Assembly (NCBI GenBank): GCA_026214975.1
Contig: JAOBSW010001048.1
Coordinates: 1 to 64,000, forward strand
DNA from: Gentiana macrophylla
Lineage: Eukaryota > Streptophyta > Magnoliopsida > Gentianales > Gentianaceae
DNA: 64,000 bases
Direction of reading: 5' to 3'
Position 1 is the stretch's first letter. Every line of letters starts with the position of its first letter. The notes under the pieces are model-generated. The model was not told the origin of the DNA, searched no databases, and was given only the letters and a program-made list of their open reading frames with translations. Shown here piece by piece: positions 34,248 to 48,146 of this stretch. The position numbers and the translations under genes were made by a program.

Positions 34248-35575
34248 TGTTGAAATAGTGTCCTAAACCCAATCGGGTTGGACCGGATCCGACCGGGTCG
34301 GATCATTTCTACTATTTCTTTATGTTTATACATATATAAAATGGCTTTTCTGTTGTCATATATATGTTCTTTTTAAGAACCAATTGTGAATTGTTATATG
34401 ATAACGTCCTTAGTATTAAACTGTGATAGAGAAACCATGATAGGCGATTATGGTTGATGAGATCTCTAATCACTTTAATAAGTTTGATACTTAAATGTCT
34501 CTAGGCTGATGTACTATCAAACAGGGCATTGATAGTATGAACAAAGCTAGCACGTATTAGATGTCTTGTGTCTTTAGGGCAGGGATAGATCTCATCTATC
34601 GAAGTGTGTAGACACTTGGACTGCATGCGTGGACGTGTATTGAGAATACGTGACGTTAGATCGACCCACTTACACGGATAAGTGTCACACTATGTGACGG
34701 TTGTGTAATTATCCTTTTGACCGGAGTCTTCATGGCATCACGGTGTGGATTGTCATGCTTTGACACTATTGAGGTTTCCCCTAGCCACGGGGTGATCATG
34801 CGGTAGTGATTGGGTATGATATTGAAGCATGCGGAGTATACATGATTGGTCGTCTGGGAATCGCGTATCCTATGATTAGGATTGAATATCCGAAATGGCC
34901 TTCTTATAAGGAATGTCTAGCTCCCATGAATCTTTCAAAAGTGGGAGTAAATGTGTTACTTCGAGAGAGTTTGATATCCAGATTATAAGATACGGTCGTT
35001 GATGTTTTGACACTCGACTAACGACCGTATGGATATTATTACAAATGATAGGATTGTAAGTTACGGTGTAATCGCTTTCACATGAAAGGTAGTAGTCATT
35101 GCATTTGACTCTTCCGATGATTTGGGGTCACGGTGTGTTGCTAGACGCTATCCCGTGATCGTTAGGCATGAAGGGCATTTTCGTAATTTGCACATTGTGT
35201 CTACGGCCAACATATTTAGAAGCCTATCGGGTCACACACATATGAACATTGAGTCGGATTAAAATGTGGTTATAGATGATAACCAAATAAGGAAAGTTTA
35301 TCTCGAGACTATAAGGGTTATAGTGGTAAATTAATATGGTGGTATTTACTTATTATGAATAAATTAAATACAAGATATTAATAATATTATATTAATTAAA
35401 GAATATTACGGATGCCAATTTATTGGCTAAGGTGGCATAATTTGTGTGTGTATAAGATACACTTGGATTGTGCAATTTATTTAATAGTGTTACCAAATAT
35501 ATTAATATTAGATATTGATAAATAAAGTATATATGTGCTAGCGTGTGTTTGCACCAATTCAAATTGGTGATTCAT

Positions 35576-35580
<5 letters not shown>

Positions 35581-35655
<75 letters not shown>
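35581..35655. repeat. TA microsatellite in C LTR copy 1
   Basis: About 75 bp of uninterrupted TA. The same site has about 53 bp in copy 2 (42103-42155) and a short interrupted tract in copy 3 (near 49488-49510). Confidence 0.95.
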
Positions 35656-35659
<4 letters not shown>

Positions 35660-35901
35660 TTGTGTAATATATATGTGATATATACATATGTGTAAATTGA
35701 TTTATGGTAATAAGATAAATATTGTCAATATAAGATCTTGACAATATCTTGGAAATATTCAATATAAGATATTGACAATATCCTAGATTTATTTAATATA
35801 AGATATTATAATAAATGAGATAAATCAATCAATTATATTTTCCTTATTTTATTGGGAAAAGGTTTTCTTCTCCTCCACACTATATGGGGCGCCACTTTCA
35901 T

Positions 35902-35910
35902 TATAAATAG
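35902..35910 (+). promoter_or_regulatory. Probable TATA box, C LTR copy 1
   Basis: TATAAATAG in TTTCATTATAAATAGAAGG. Exact counterparts lie at 42405-42413 and 49760-49768. Confidence 0.65.
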
Positions 35911-36277
35911 AAGGTGGGTGTCAAGCTCTTTTGTACAACACAATTCCAAGAACTAATAGTTCTTGTGTAAAATAGAGAGCATCATATAGAGAGTTGGAGA
36001 GAGGGGAAAAAGGCCGGTCTAGCAACCGGAGTTTTCTAATAGAAATCCATGATAGGATTCCGGCGGGCTGTTCGTGTGGACTAGCGGTAGAGGCGGAACG
36101 CTTGTGCGGCTCTATGCAGAACTACTCTCCTTAGACGGTCAAAGCGTCGATCTTTTAGATCAACCAAGGTAACCACCGTCTACTAACTCGTTTGTTTATT
36201 GCTTAAACGAAGTCGATCTTGGGTCTATAGGAAATAAATTTTAAATTTCGCTACGTTCCCGCGTAGATTTCCTAACA

Positions 36278-39200
36278 GTGGTAGCAGAGCGAGGTTCGAG
36301 CTTAAGCAATAAGCATGTTATTATGCGTAGTTAATTTTATCGTTTAAATCACGTAATTAAAAGATGAAAGATTTTTGATTTGAAAAATTGATACATGAAA
36401 AGAAAAGAAAAAAAAATGAGATCGAGTGGTGCTCGGCCGACTAGAGGCGGCACCACCACCGGCGGCGGCTGGTCGGCGGCGGCGGCAGCAGGGCAACCTG
36501 CTGCCGGCCGTCGGTTGACAGGTCAATGCTGGCGGGTCTCCAAATTTTTGTTTTGTGTATTTTCTTATTCAATATGGTTCATAGTTGTGATTGGTAATTC
36601 CCCCTTTGTTTAGTTGTGTCATGTGGACTAACCAATGGTTCAAATAGTTTGGGCCATTGGGATGCCACATGGCATTAAAAAATAATGGTCTTTCCAAATT
36701 TTGTTTGGAATAGGCCTAGGCCCTTTCCAAATATTTGATTTGGGAAAAGGCTGAGCTTCAGCCACTTCCAAATTTTGATTTTAGAAAGTGGCTGTGCCTA
36801 AACCAAAATTATTTGGCCTTTCCAAATATTTGATTTGGAATAGCCTAGGCCATTTTCAAATATTTGATTTGTAAAGGCTTAGTTTAGCTTTAGCCACTTC
36901 CAAAATTTTGATTTTGGAAAGTGTTTAGAAACTAAAAGCCAAATTTTGTTTAGGAAGAAACAAAAGAGACATAATTTTAATTTTGATTTATTTTGGAATT
37001 GTTCTAATTTATTAAAATTAGAATTAAAATCGTTTAAAATTAATCGTTACTTTTATTTCGATTAAAATTATTTAATTAATTAAATGTTAATTAGTTAATT
37101 GATTGGATAAAATTATTTAATAGATTAAATGTTAATTGATTAAATAAGACGCAAGTAGTTAAAATTTAATTTTATCTTTTTCATAAGATTTTATTGTATG
37201 GATTAGATACATTAGATATAATATGATTATATGGACCCCGATTGATCATGGACTCGACCGATAGGATATATGTGAATGATTTAATTTTCTGTTGGTTTAA
37301 AAATTGTCCTAGGCCGTTATGAAGAGCGTAACCTAGTTTATTTTCTGCATTTATCCCATTCCCGTTAGCTCTCCCCGTGTGCGGCGGGTGTATTTATTTT
37401 ATTACATAGAATTAAATGTAACAAGAATGGAGCAGAAGATGAAGACCAAAGAAAGACGAAAATAAAGATCCCATTGGAGAATGGATCATTAAAGATCCTA
37501 TTGGCGGTTGCAGCTACCTTTAGATTGTGACCCACAGTTTCGTTAGTTTGCATTCGAAACCGCTCCTAAGAAAAGTCTATGATCATACCGGTTACTTTAC
37601 GCATTTATTTATTTTGTGCTTGTATTTATTTTATGTGATACGATAGATGCATGACTAGGCACGATCTAGATAAATGTGTAGGATGTATGTCTATAGAGAT
37701 AGATATATTTGATGAGACCACAATTAAATTAATTAAGTGAATTAATTTACGTAAATACTTCCACAACAAAAATCAAGTCGGAATATTGTCTCCCAATATT
37801 ATAGCGACGGTGAAGAGCTTTTGTTCGGATCCAACTGATCGGCCCTCGTCGGGAGTTGACCTACCACGGGTATATCATCGTTATTGAGATATGATCGTAT
37901 GAGATCTCACGAATATTGGGTTATGACTTGACTAGAGTATTGCGGTGATTGGCACTCGTCAGGACCGTCTTATTCTAGAGGCAAGGGGTTGACTACCACA
38001 TAAAGATGTGAATTGTCAAAGAGTTGACTAGCCAACCACCAAGAGTCACATAGAGATGTGATTGGTAAGAGTTACATACCTTTCGAATTATTCCGGTTGA
38101 TCGGCCCTCGTCGGGAATCGGGGTAACCACTAAAGATTTTGGAAAGATTCTTGAAAGTCAATTGGGAGTAGTTGATTAGTGGGAGCAAAATCATAAATCA
38201 AAAGACCATTTTTGATTTTGCGTGTATAAACAACAACACTCTTTTATTTTCATTTTATGTTGTAGTTTTAGCAAACTTTATATTTATGTTTTATTCTCGA
38301 TTAGTAAAACCAAATTATGACAGTTAATTTTGAGAAACGTTCTCAAATATGGTTAAGTAATTTTAATTCTTTTAAAATAAGCAATGACATGAGCCATCCC
38401 GTTATAGTAGTTAGAGACAATGAGATTACATAATTGATGCAGTGGTCCGAGACTTTAATTATTAATGAAAGCGGAAGCTCATGATATGATTAAATCATTT
38501 GAAATAAGTTTCAACGAATTAGTCATATATTGGATACGATCCAAGATGATCATTCAGTCATACGATGACAATTAATTCAAACGTTGGATAAGAATGACCA
38601 CATCTAATTTTGGAAAGGTTATTTTCAAAATTGCAAGATTTAAGTATCGACTTAATTCTATCATTGCTTAAAGGTTAATTAAATAGTCAATGTTTTGGAT
38701 ACGAATCAAAAGGATAAATAAACTATTTAATAAACTTTAGATTTTCTTTATGAAAGGAAATCAAAGACATAGCTCTTGTGATCTTTCTTAAGTCTTATGA
38801 AGACTACACTAAGAAACATTTACAAGTGCATGAAGGATTAAAATGAAAGTTAGGGCATGTGCTCAAATAGAGAACTTATTGATGTTTCTATTATAGGCAA
38901 GTGAGTTGAGATAAATCAATCTAGGTTCAAGTCAACTCTTAGATATATGATATCTTGCGAGTGTGATTAAATTAGAAAGATTAAATACATATATGGAAGA
39001 TGAAGCAAACGTTGTAAAACTTACCATATTCTGGATCTAGTAACCTGATAAGGGAACTAAATAAATGTTATTATGTTCCGGTTCTTATAAAGAACATGCT
39101 TTCAGTTATTTGTTAGGATTTAGTAGACATATTCAATCGTAAAGAATAAATGTTATTCCGATAAAGTTGGAAGGTCACTGAATCTAACATACTACATTGA

Positions 39201-41132
39201 TGTCACTATATAGATGATATAAGTGATGGGATCTCAACTAAATATTTGTATGTTATTATCCTTAATTTTTGTGTTGTTCTAGACATAGTCTCTCTGGAAA
39301 GGAAGCGTGTAACTAAACGTCATTGTGATGATGTTGAACCATATGATTATGAATCATGTGGGTAATGCGTATCTTATCTAAAGATGACTAAAATACCCTT
39401 TTATGAGAAGGGTTGTAAAATCTAGAAAAATTGTCTAAAGCCTAAACATACCGATGTTTGTTGGCTTGTGACAATTAATGCCACAAATATTTGTTTTTTA
39501 GTCTCTACGACTATTTTAAGAAATAGTCAAGTGTACTCAGTGAAGTGCATAATTCGGAAAGCCCGAAAAGTTCGAGCTAGTATGAATATGAGATTGATGA
39601 GCTACTTAGGAATTAATTTTCAATTGGATTGAAGTAATTAATACCTGAAGGGTGTTTCAGAAATCGTCTGAAAGCAATAAGATTCTCCCTTGAAGGATTC
39701 CATCTTTGGGATATGCAATTAGATTGTGTTCCCAAAATAGAAACAACACTTTATATGATAAAGGTGTGACACAAGCCATGCAAAGTATCCCTTACCCGTT
39801 TCGGGATAGTGCCCTTATACTTAACCGAGTTCCAAAAAATAAATGTTGAATAAATTCCATATTAGATATGGAAGGGGATAATGTCGAATCTATCTTAACC
39901 GATGATTTGAAGTTGTCATAGGCAGAATCAGAAAGGCTTGGAGCCGAATACGAGATATGAAACTTTGTGGAATGTCTTAGCTAGCACGCTAGATATTATT
40001 TACTTATCCGCGGAGCAAAATGTTTGTCTCCAAACATGCTGTCTTCTAGAGGAAGTGTTTCTTCCAAAAGAAACAGTGGGAGTAGGTTAAGATGTGAAAG
40101 GTAGTTTGAGAACCACAAAGAGATATTCAACCATAGGAACGTGAGCAGACGCCACATAGCAATGAGGTATAAAACACTGCTCAGTGCACACAAAAGTTAT
40201 GTAAGTCTGTGGATAACCTCAAGCCAGAAAAGGTTGCCGGTATGTTCATCTTGAAGAATGAATATCTCACGACTTATGAAAGAATGTTTGAAAGGCAAGA
40301 TTGAGAGATATGGATAAGAGCCATAATATCTGAATTAGATTGCATAAATGACAACCAGGTTGTGACCCTAGTCTGTCTTACCTGGAGGGAATGTCCTTGT
40401 AAAGCTGAGCCCAGTTCTTTTCAGACTATTCTTGTTATAACTTCGTATCATGGCGATATGATAATGTTGAAGATGTTGGGTAGAAAGCTCGATGTTCATA
40501 GACGATGACATGATATGTAAGCCCAAGAGATCCATTTATGGACGCAAACAAGTTTCTCTAGACGATTTCTTTGTTAGATAATCAAAGGAGTTTGATTTAG
40601 TCAAAAGAAGGATATGCCCCATGTGCAACATGGATAGTGGGAGTGTGTTATGATATTCGAGTAAGGTATTGGATATCTCTCTCGAGAATTGTCACCCCAT
40701 GTCACAGTCAATTAATGTTTGGTAGTTCAAGGTTTTTACGAAAGCACTTGGATTGGCAGTTCTTAATTTTGGAAATAAGAATCTATAGCGATAGATTTAA
40801 CTGTTGTTAGATTATAGTTTACCTATATAGATGTGATGCTAAAAGGAATTTAGCATAGATCACACACAGGACACTTTGTTGGCCCGTGTTCTCAAGATCT
40901 ATCTATGTTAGGATGTTAGTCCTAAAGATAAGGTGAAAGATGATGCTTATGGAAGGTTTCCTTCGCTACTGCGATAGAAACCATCATAAAGGTAATGCCG
41001 GATGTTGATAGTCCATGAATAGTCATGAGCAAGTATGAAAGTAAATCTGGTGAATGTCGAGAATATCCTTAAACAAGTTAAGGAAAGTTTCCTAGTTTAT
41101 TGAAACTTGGAATTAAATAAACGTAGATATAC
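36278..41132 (+). other. Element C internal copy 1, non-coding
   Basis: No convincing ORF. The leader holds a GC-rich GGCGGC-repeat stretch (36420-36520) and a cluster of AT-rich hairpins around CCAAATATTTGATTTGG (36690-36930). Three copies of a GATCGGCCCTCGTCGGGA motif lie at 37837-37854, 37947-37964 (diverged) and 38099-38116. Relative to copies 2 and 3 it has a deletion of about 17 bp at 38128 and another near 36945. Its 3' end is missing: at 41133 it joins directly to mid-LTR sequence. Small ORFs such as 37365-37553 minus recur in all three copies only because the DNA is nearly the same. Confidence 0.85.
36279..36290 (+). other. Element C primer-binding site, copy 1
   Basis: TGGTAGCAGAGC one base after the LTR end; differs by one base from the tRNA-Met site TGGTATCAGAGC. 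Confidence 0.85.
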
Positions 41133-42099
41133 CGAAGTGTAGAGACACTTAGACTGTACGTGGACGTGTATTAGAGAATACGTACGTTAGACTGACCCAC
41201 TTACACGGATAAGTGTCACACTATGTGACGGTTGTGTAATTATCCTTTTGACCGGAGTCTTCATGGCATCACGGTGTGTATTGTCATGCTTTGACACTAT
41301 TGAGGTTTTCCCTAGCCACGGGGTGATCATGCGGTAGTGATTGGGTATGATATTGAAGCATGCGGAGTATACATGATTGGTCGTCTGGGAATCGCGTATC
41401 CTATGATTAGGATTGAATATCCGAAATGGCCTTCTTATAAGGAATGTCTAGCTCCCATGAATCTTTGAAAAGTGGGAGTAAATGTGTTACTTCGAGAGAG
41501 TTTGATATCCAGATTATAAGATACGGTCGTTGATGTTTTGACACTCGACTAACGACCGTATGGATATTATTACAGTGATAGGATTGTAAGTTACACGGTA
41601 ACTGTTTCACATGAAAGGTAGTAGTCATTGCATTTGACTCTTCCGATGATTGGGGGTCACGGTGTGTTGCTAGACGATATCCCGTGATCGTTAGGCATGA
41701 AGGTCATTTTCGTAATTTGCACATTGTGTCTACGGCCAACATATTCAGAAGCCTATCGGGTCACACACATATGAACATCGAGTCGGATTAAAATGTGGTT
41801 ATAGATGATAACCAAATAAGGAAAGTTTATCTCGAGACTATAAGGGTTATAGTGGTAAATTAATATGGTGGTATTTATTTATTATGAATAAATTAAATAC
41901 AAGATATTAATAATATTATATTAATTAAAGAATATTACGGATGCCAATTTATTGGCTAAGGTGGCGCAATTTGTGTGTGTATAAGATACACTTGGATTGT
42001 GCAATTTAATTAATAGTGTTACCAAATATATTAATATTAGATATTGATAAATAAAGTATATATGTGCCAGCGTGTGTTTGCACCAATTCAAATTGGTGA

Positions 42100-42157
<58 letters not shown>

Positions 42158-42780
42158 TTTATTTGTGTAATATATATGTGATATATACACATGTGTAAAT
42201 TGATTTATGGTAATAAGATAAATATTGTCAATATAAGATCTTGACAATATATTGGAAATATTCAATATAAGATATTGACAATATCCTAGATTTATTTAAT
42301 ATAAGATATTATAATAAATGAGATAAATCAATCAATTATATTTTCCTTATTTTATTGGGAAAATGTTTTCTTCTCCTCCACACTATATGGGGCGCCACTT
42401 TCATTATAAATAGAAGGTGGGTGTCAAGCTCTTTTGTACAACACAATTCCAAGAACTAATAGTTCTTGTGTAAAATAGAGAGCATCATATAGAGATTTGG
42501 AGAGAGGAGAAAAATGCCGTTCTAGCAACCGAAGTTTTCTAATAGCAATCCATGATTGGATTCCGGCGGGCTGTTCGTGTGGACTAGCGGTAGAGGCCGA
42601 ACGCTTGGGCGGCTCTATGTAGAACTACTCTCCTTAGACGGTCAAAGCGTCGATCTTTTAGATCAACCAAGGTAACCACCGTCTACTAACTCGTTTGTTT
42701 ATTGCTTAAATGAAGTCGAGCTTGGGTCAATAGGAAATAAATTTTAAATTTCGCTGCGTTCCCGCGTAGATTTCCTAACA
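41133..42780 (+). repeat. Element C LTR copy 2 (5' truncated)
   Basis: Begins inside the LTR at the base matching 34600 and ends TTTCCTAACA. The junction shares CGA between the internal side and the LTR side. TATA box at 42405-42413, TA tract at 42103-42155, palindrome at 42081-42098. Confidence 0.92.
42103..42155. repeat. TA microsatellite in C LTR copy 2
   Basis: About 53 bp of pure AT repeat at the same LTR position as 35581-35655. Confidence 0.95.
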
Positions 42781-42781
42781 G

Positions 42782-42793
42782 TGGTAACAGAGC
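42782..42793 (+). other. Element C primer-binding site, copy 2
   Basis: TGGTAACAGAGC, one base after the LTR end. Confidence 0.82.
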
Positions 42794-45700
42794 GAGCTTC
42801 GAGCTTAAGCAATAAGCATGTTATTATGCGTAGTTAATTTTATCGTTTAAATCACGTAATTAAAAGATGAAAGATTTTTGATTTGCAAAATTGATACATG
42901 AAAAGAAAAGAAAAAAAAACGAGATCGAGTGGTGCTCGGCCGACTCAGAAGGCACCACCACCGGGCGGCGGTCGGTCGGCGGCGGGCAAAGAGTGGCAAC
43001 TCGCCGCCGCCGTCGGTTGACCGGTCAATGCGGGCGGGTCTCCAAATTTTTGTTTTGTGTATTTTCTGATTCAATATGGTTCATAGTTGTGATTGGTAAT
43101 TCCCACTTTGTTTAGTTGTGTCATGTGGACTAACCAATGGTTCAAATAGTTTGGGCCATTGGGATGCCACATGGCATTAAAAAATAATGGTCTTTCCAAA
43201 TTTTGTTTGGAATAGGCCTAGGCCCTTTCCAAATATTTGATTTGGGAAAAGGCTAGGCCTAGGCAACTTCCAAATTTTTGATTTTAGAAAGTGGCCAGGC
43301 CTAAACCAAAATTATTTGGCCTTTCCAAATATTTGATTTGTAATAAGCAAAGCCATTTTCAAATATTTGATTTGTAAAAGGCTTAGACTGCAAGCCACTT
43401 CCAAAATTTTGATTTTGGAAAGTGAAAAGCATTGCCAAGCTAAGCCAAATTTGGTTTAGGAAACCAAATGCATCCCTTTTGATTACGAATCAAAAGGAAA
43501 GAAACAAAAGAGACATAATTTTAATTTTGATTTATTTTGGAATTGTTCTAATTTATTAAAATTAAAATTAAAATCGTTTAAAATTAATCGTTAATTTTAT
43601 TTCGATTAAAATTATTTAATTAATTAAATGTTAATTAGTTAATTGATTGGATAAAATTATTTAATAGATTAAATGTTAATTGATTAAATAAGACGCAAGT
43701 AGTTAAAATTTAATTTTATCTTTTTCATAAGATTTTATTGTATGGATTAGATATATTAGATATAATATGATTATATGGACCCCGATTGATCATGGACTCG
43801 ACCGATAGGATAGATGTGAATGATTTAATTTTCTGTTGGTTTAAAAATTGTCCTAGGCCGTTATGAAGAGCGTAACCTAGTTTATTTTCTGCATTTATCC
43901 CATTCCCGTTAGCTCCCCCCGTGTGCGGCGGGTGTATTTATTTTATTACATAGAATTAAATGTAACAAGAATGGAGCATAAGATGAAGACCAAAGAAAGA
44001 CGAAAATAAAGATCCCATTGGAGAATGGATCATTAAAGATCCTATTGGCGGTTGCAGCTACCTTTAGCTTGTGACCCACGGTTTCGTTAGTTTGCATTCG
44101 AAACCGCTCCTACGAAAAGTCCATGATCATACCGGTTACTTTATGCATTTATTTATTTTGTGCTTGTATTTATTTTTTGTGATACGATAGATGCATGACT
44201 AGGCACGATCTAGATAAATGTGTAGGATGTATGTCTATAGAGATAGATATATTTGATGAGACCACAATTAAATTAATTAAGTGAATTAATTTACATAAAT
44301 ACTTCCACAACAAAAATCAAGTCGGAATATTGTCTCCCAATATTATAGCGACGGTGAAGAGCTTTTGTTCGGATCCAACTGATCGGCCCTCGTCGGGAGT
44401 TGAGCTACCACGGGTATATCGTCGTTATTGAGATATGATCGTATGAGATCTCACGAATATTGGGTTATGACTTGACTAGAGTATTGCGGTGATTGGCCCT
44501 CGTCAGGACCGTCTTATTCTAGAGGCAAGGGGTTGACTACCACATAAAGATGTGAATTGTCAAAGAGTTGACTAGTCAACCACCAAGAGTCACATAGAGA
44601 TGTGATTGGTAAGAGTTACATACCTTTCGAATTATTCCGGTTGATCGGCCCTCGTCGGGAATCGGGGTAACCAGATAGGATCTTGGCCACTAAAGAATTT
44701 TGGAAAGATTCTTGAAAGTCAATTGGGAGTAGTTGATTAGTGGGAGCAAAATCATAAATCAAAAAACCATTTTTGATTTTGCGTGTATAAAAAACAACAC
44801 TCTTTTATTTTTATTTTATGTTGTAGTTTTAGCAAACTTTATATTTATGTTTTATTCTCGATTAGTAAAACCAATTTATGACTGTTAATTTTGAGAAAAG
44901 TTCTCAAATATGGTTAAGTAATTTTAATTCTTTTAAAATAAGCAATGACATGAGCCATCCCGTTATAGTAGTTAGAGACAAGGAGATTACATAATTGATG
45001 CAGTGCTCCGAGACTTTAATTATTAATGAAAGCGGAAGCTCATGATATGATTAAATCATTTGAAATAAGTTTCAACGAATTAGTCATATATTGGATACGA
45101 TCCAAGATGATCATTCAGTCATACGATGACAATTAATTCAAACGTTGGATAAGAATGACCACATCTAATTTTGGAAAGGTTATTTTCAAAATTGCAAGAT
45201 TTAAGTATCGACTTAATTCTATCATTGCTTAAAGGTTAATTAAATAGTCAATGTTTTGAATACGAATCAAAAGGATAAATAAACTATTTAATAAACTTTA
45301 GATTTTCTTTATGAAAGGAAATCAAAGACATAGCTCTTGTGATCTTTCTTAAGTCTTATGAAGACTACACTAAGAAACATTTACAAGTGCATGAAGGATT
45401 AAAATGAAAGTTAGGGCATGTGCTCAAATAGAGAACTTATTGAAGTTTCTATTATAGGCAAGTGAGTTGAGATAAATCAATCTAGGTTCAAGTCAACTCT
45501 TAGATATATGATATCTTGCGAGTGTGATTAAATTAAAAAGATTAAATACATATATGGAAGATGAAGAAAACGTTGTAAAACTTACCATATTCTGGATCTA
45601 GTAAACTGATAAGGGAACTAAATAAATGTTATTATGTTCCGGTTCTTATAAAGAACATGCTTTCAGTTATTTGTTAGGATTTAGTAGACATATTCAATCG

Positions 45701-48146
45701 TAAAGAATAAATGTTATTCCGATAAAGTTGGAAGGTCACTGAATCTAACATACTAGATTGATGTCACTATATAGATGATATAAGTGATGGGATCTCAACT
45801 AAATATTTGTATGTTATTATCCTTAATTTTTGTGTTGTTCTAGACATAGTCTCTCTGGAAAGGAAGCGTGTAACTAAACGTCATTCTGATGATGTTGAAC
45901 CATATGATTATGAATCATGTGGGTAATGCGTATCTTATCTAAAGATGACTAAAATACCCTTTTATGAAAAGGGTTGTAAAATCTAGAAAAATTGTCTAAA
46001 GCCTAAACATACCGATGTTTGTTGGCTTGTGACAATTAATGCCACAAATATTTGTTTTTTAGTCTCTACGACTATTTTAAGAAATAGTCAAGTGTACTCA
46101 GTGAAGTGCATAATTCGGAAAGCCCGAAAAGTTCGAGCTAGTATGAATATGAGATTGATGAGCTACTTAGGAATTAATTTTCAATTGGATTGAAGTAATT
46201 AATACCTGAAGGGTGTTTCAGAAATCATCTGAAAGGAATAAGATTCTCCCTTGAAGGATTCCATCTTTGGGATATGCAATTAGATTGTGTTCCCAAAATA
46301 GAAACAACACTTTATATGATAAATGTGTGACACAAGCCATGCAAAGTATCCCTTACCCGTTTCGGGATAGTGCCCTTATACTTAACCGAGTTCCAAAAAA
46401 TAAATGTTGAATAAATTCCATATTAGATATGGAAGGGGATAATGTCGAATCTATCTTAACCGATGATTTGAAGTTGTCATAGGCAGAATCAGAAATGCTT
46501 GGAGCCGAATACGACATATGCAACTTTGTGGAATGTCTTAGCTAGCACGCTAGATATTATTTACTTATCCGCGGAGCAAAATGTTTGTCTCCAAACATGC
46601 TGTCTTCTAGAGGAAGTGTTTCTTCCAAAAGAAACAGTGTGAGTAGGTTAAGATGTGAAAGGTAGTTTGAGAACCACAAAGAGATATTCAACCATAGGAA
46701 CGTGAGCAGACGCCACATAGCAATGAGGTGTAAAACACTGCTCAGTGCACACAAAAGTTATGTAAGTCTGTGGATAACCTCAAGCCAGAAAAGGCTGCTG
46801 GTATGTTCATCTTGAAGAATGAATATCTCACGACTTATGAAAGAATGTTTGAAAGGCAAGATTGAGAGATATGGCTAAGAGCCATAATATCTGAATTAGA
46901 TTCCATAAGTGACAACCAGGTTGTGAACCTAGTCTGTCTTACCTGGAGGGAATGTCCTTGTAAAGCTGAGCCCAGTTCTTTTCTAGACTATTCTTGTTAT
47001 AACTTCGTATCATGGCTATATGATAATGTTGAAGACGTTGGGTAGAAAGCTCGATGTTCATAGACGATGACATGATATGTAAGCCCACGAGATCCATTTA
47101 TGGACGCAAACAATTTTCTCTAGACGATTTCTTTGTTAGATAATCAAAGGAGTTTGATTTAGTCAAAAGAAGGATATGCCCCATGTGCAACATGGATAGT
47201 GGGAGTGTGTTACGATATTCGAGTAAGGTATTGGATATCTCTCTCGAGAATTGTCACCCCATCTCACAGTCAATTAATGTTTGGTAGTTCAAGGTTTTTA
47301 CGAAAGCACTTGGATTGGTAGTTCTTAATTTTGGAAATAAGAATCTATAGCGATAGATTTAACTGCTGTTAGATTATAGTTTACCTATATAGATGTGATG
47401 CTAAAAGGAATTTAGCATAGATCACGACAGGGACACTGTTGGCCCGTGTTCTCAAGATCTATCTATGTTAGGATGTTAGTCCTAAAGATAAGGTGAAAGA
47501 TGATGCTTATGGAAGGTTTCCTTCGCTACTGCGATAGAAACCATCATAAAGGTAATGCCGGATGTTGATAGTCCATGAATAGTCATGAGCAAGTATGAAA
47601 GTAAATCTTGTGAATGTCGAGAATATCCTTAAACAAGTTAAGGAAAGTTTCCTAGTTTATTGAAACTTGGAATTAAATAAACGTAGATATACCGACGTAT
47701 ATCTTGAGTCTTATGAAGGCGAGTGGGAGCTACAGTCTGGGTTTGCAGTCACTTTGAATAAGTGATACAGTGAGCTGTAAATGTTCTTAGCGATGGGTCC
47801 CTGTAAATTCTACAACTAGGCCAAACACAAGAGTGCCTTAGAGAGGCTGGGAGCAAAGATACATGGATCTAGAAGGTTCATTCTTGAACCTTGTGCAGTT
47901 CTTCCACCTTTAATATATAGCTGATATAGTAATTGGATTCATTGCTTGAAGCAAGGACCAGGGTCTCGTCAGAGATTCGTGTGTGTGTTGAGGCGGTTCC
48001 TTTGACTTGGTCATTTGGAACGTGATATGAAGATAGTTTGGGTCCCCACGGATAGCGATCCGTTTATGGCTAGAGCTGGTTGAAAGTATTGCGAGAGATT
48101 CTTATGTTTCAACTTGGTCTCGTGTGTACGAGTGATTGGTTTTAGG

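Larger units (their letters stand above)
34248..36277 (+). repeat. Element C LTR copy 1 (complete)
   Basis: About 2.03 kb, TGTTGAAATAG to TTTCCTAACA. It contains a GATCCGAC/GTCGGATC inverted repeat at 34286-34304, the palindrome CACCAATTCAAATTGGTG at 35552-35569, a long TA tract, and a TATA box at 35902-35910. Confidence 0.93.

Noticed and set aside
35559..35762. 67-codon ORF with long Ile/Tyr run on the minus strand
   Set aside because: It is a translation of the TA microsatellite in the C LTR and has no coding meaning.
36344..36613. Two overlapping 60-72 codon ORFs rich in Gly, Ala and Arg
   Set aside because: Products of the GGCGGC-rich leader of C. The counterpart at 42847-43115 is not conserved at protein level and copy 3 has lost most of the tract.
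37365..37553. 62-66 codon minus-strand ORF present in all three C copies
   Set aside because: Repeated only because the DNA is near-identical in the array; it lies antisense to the element and shows no protein motif.
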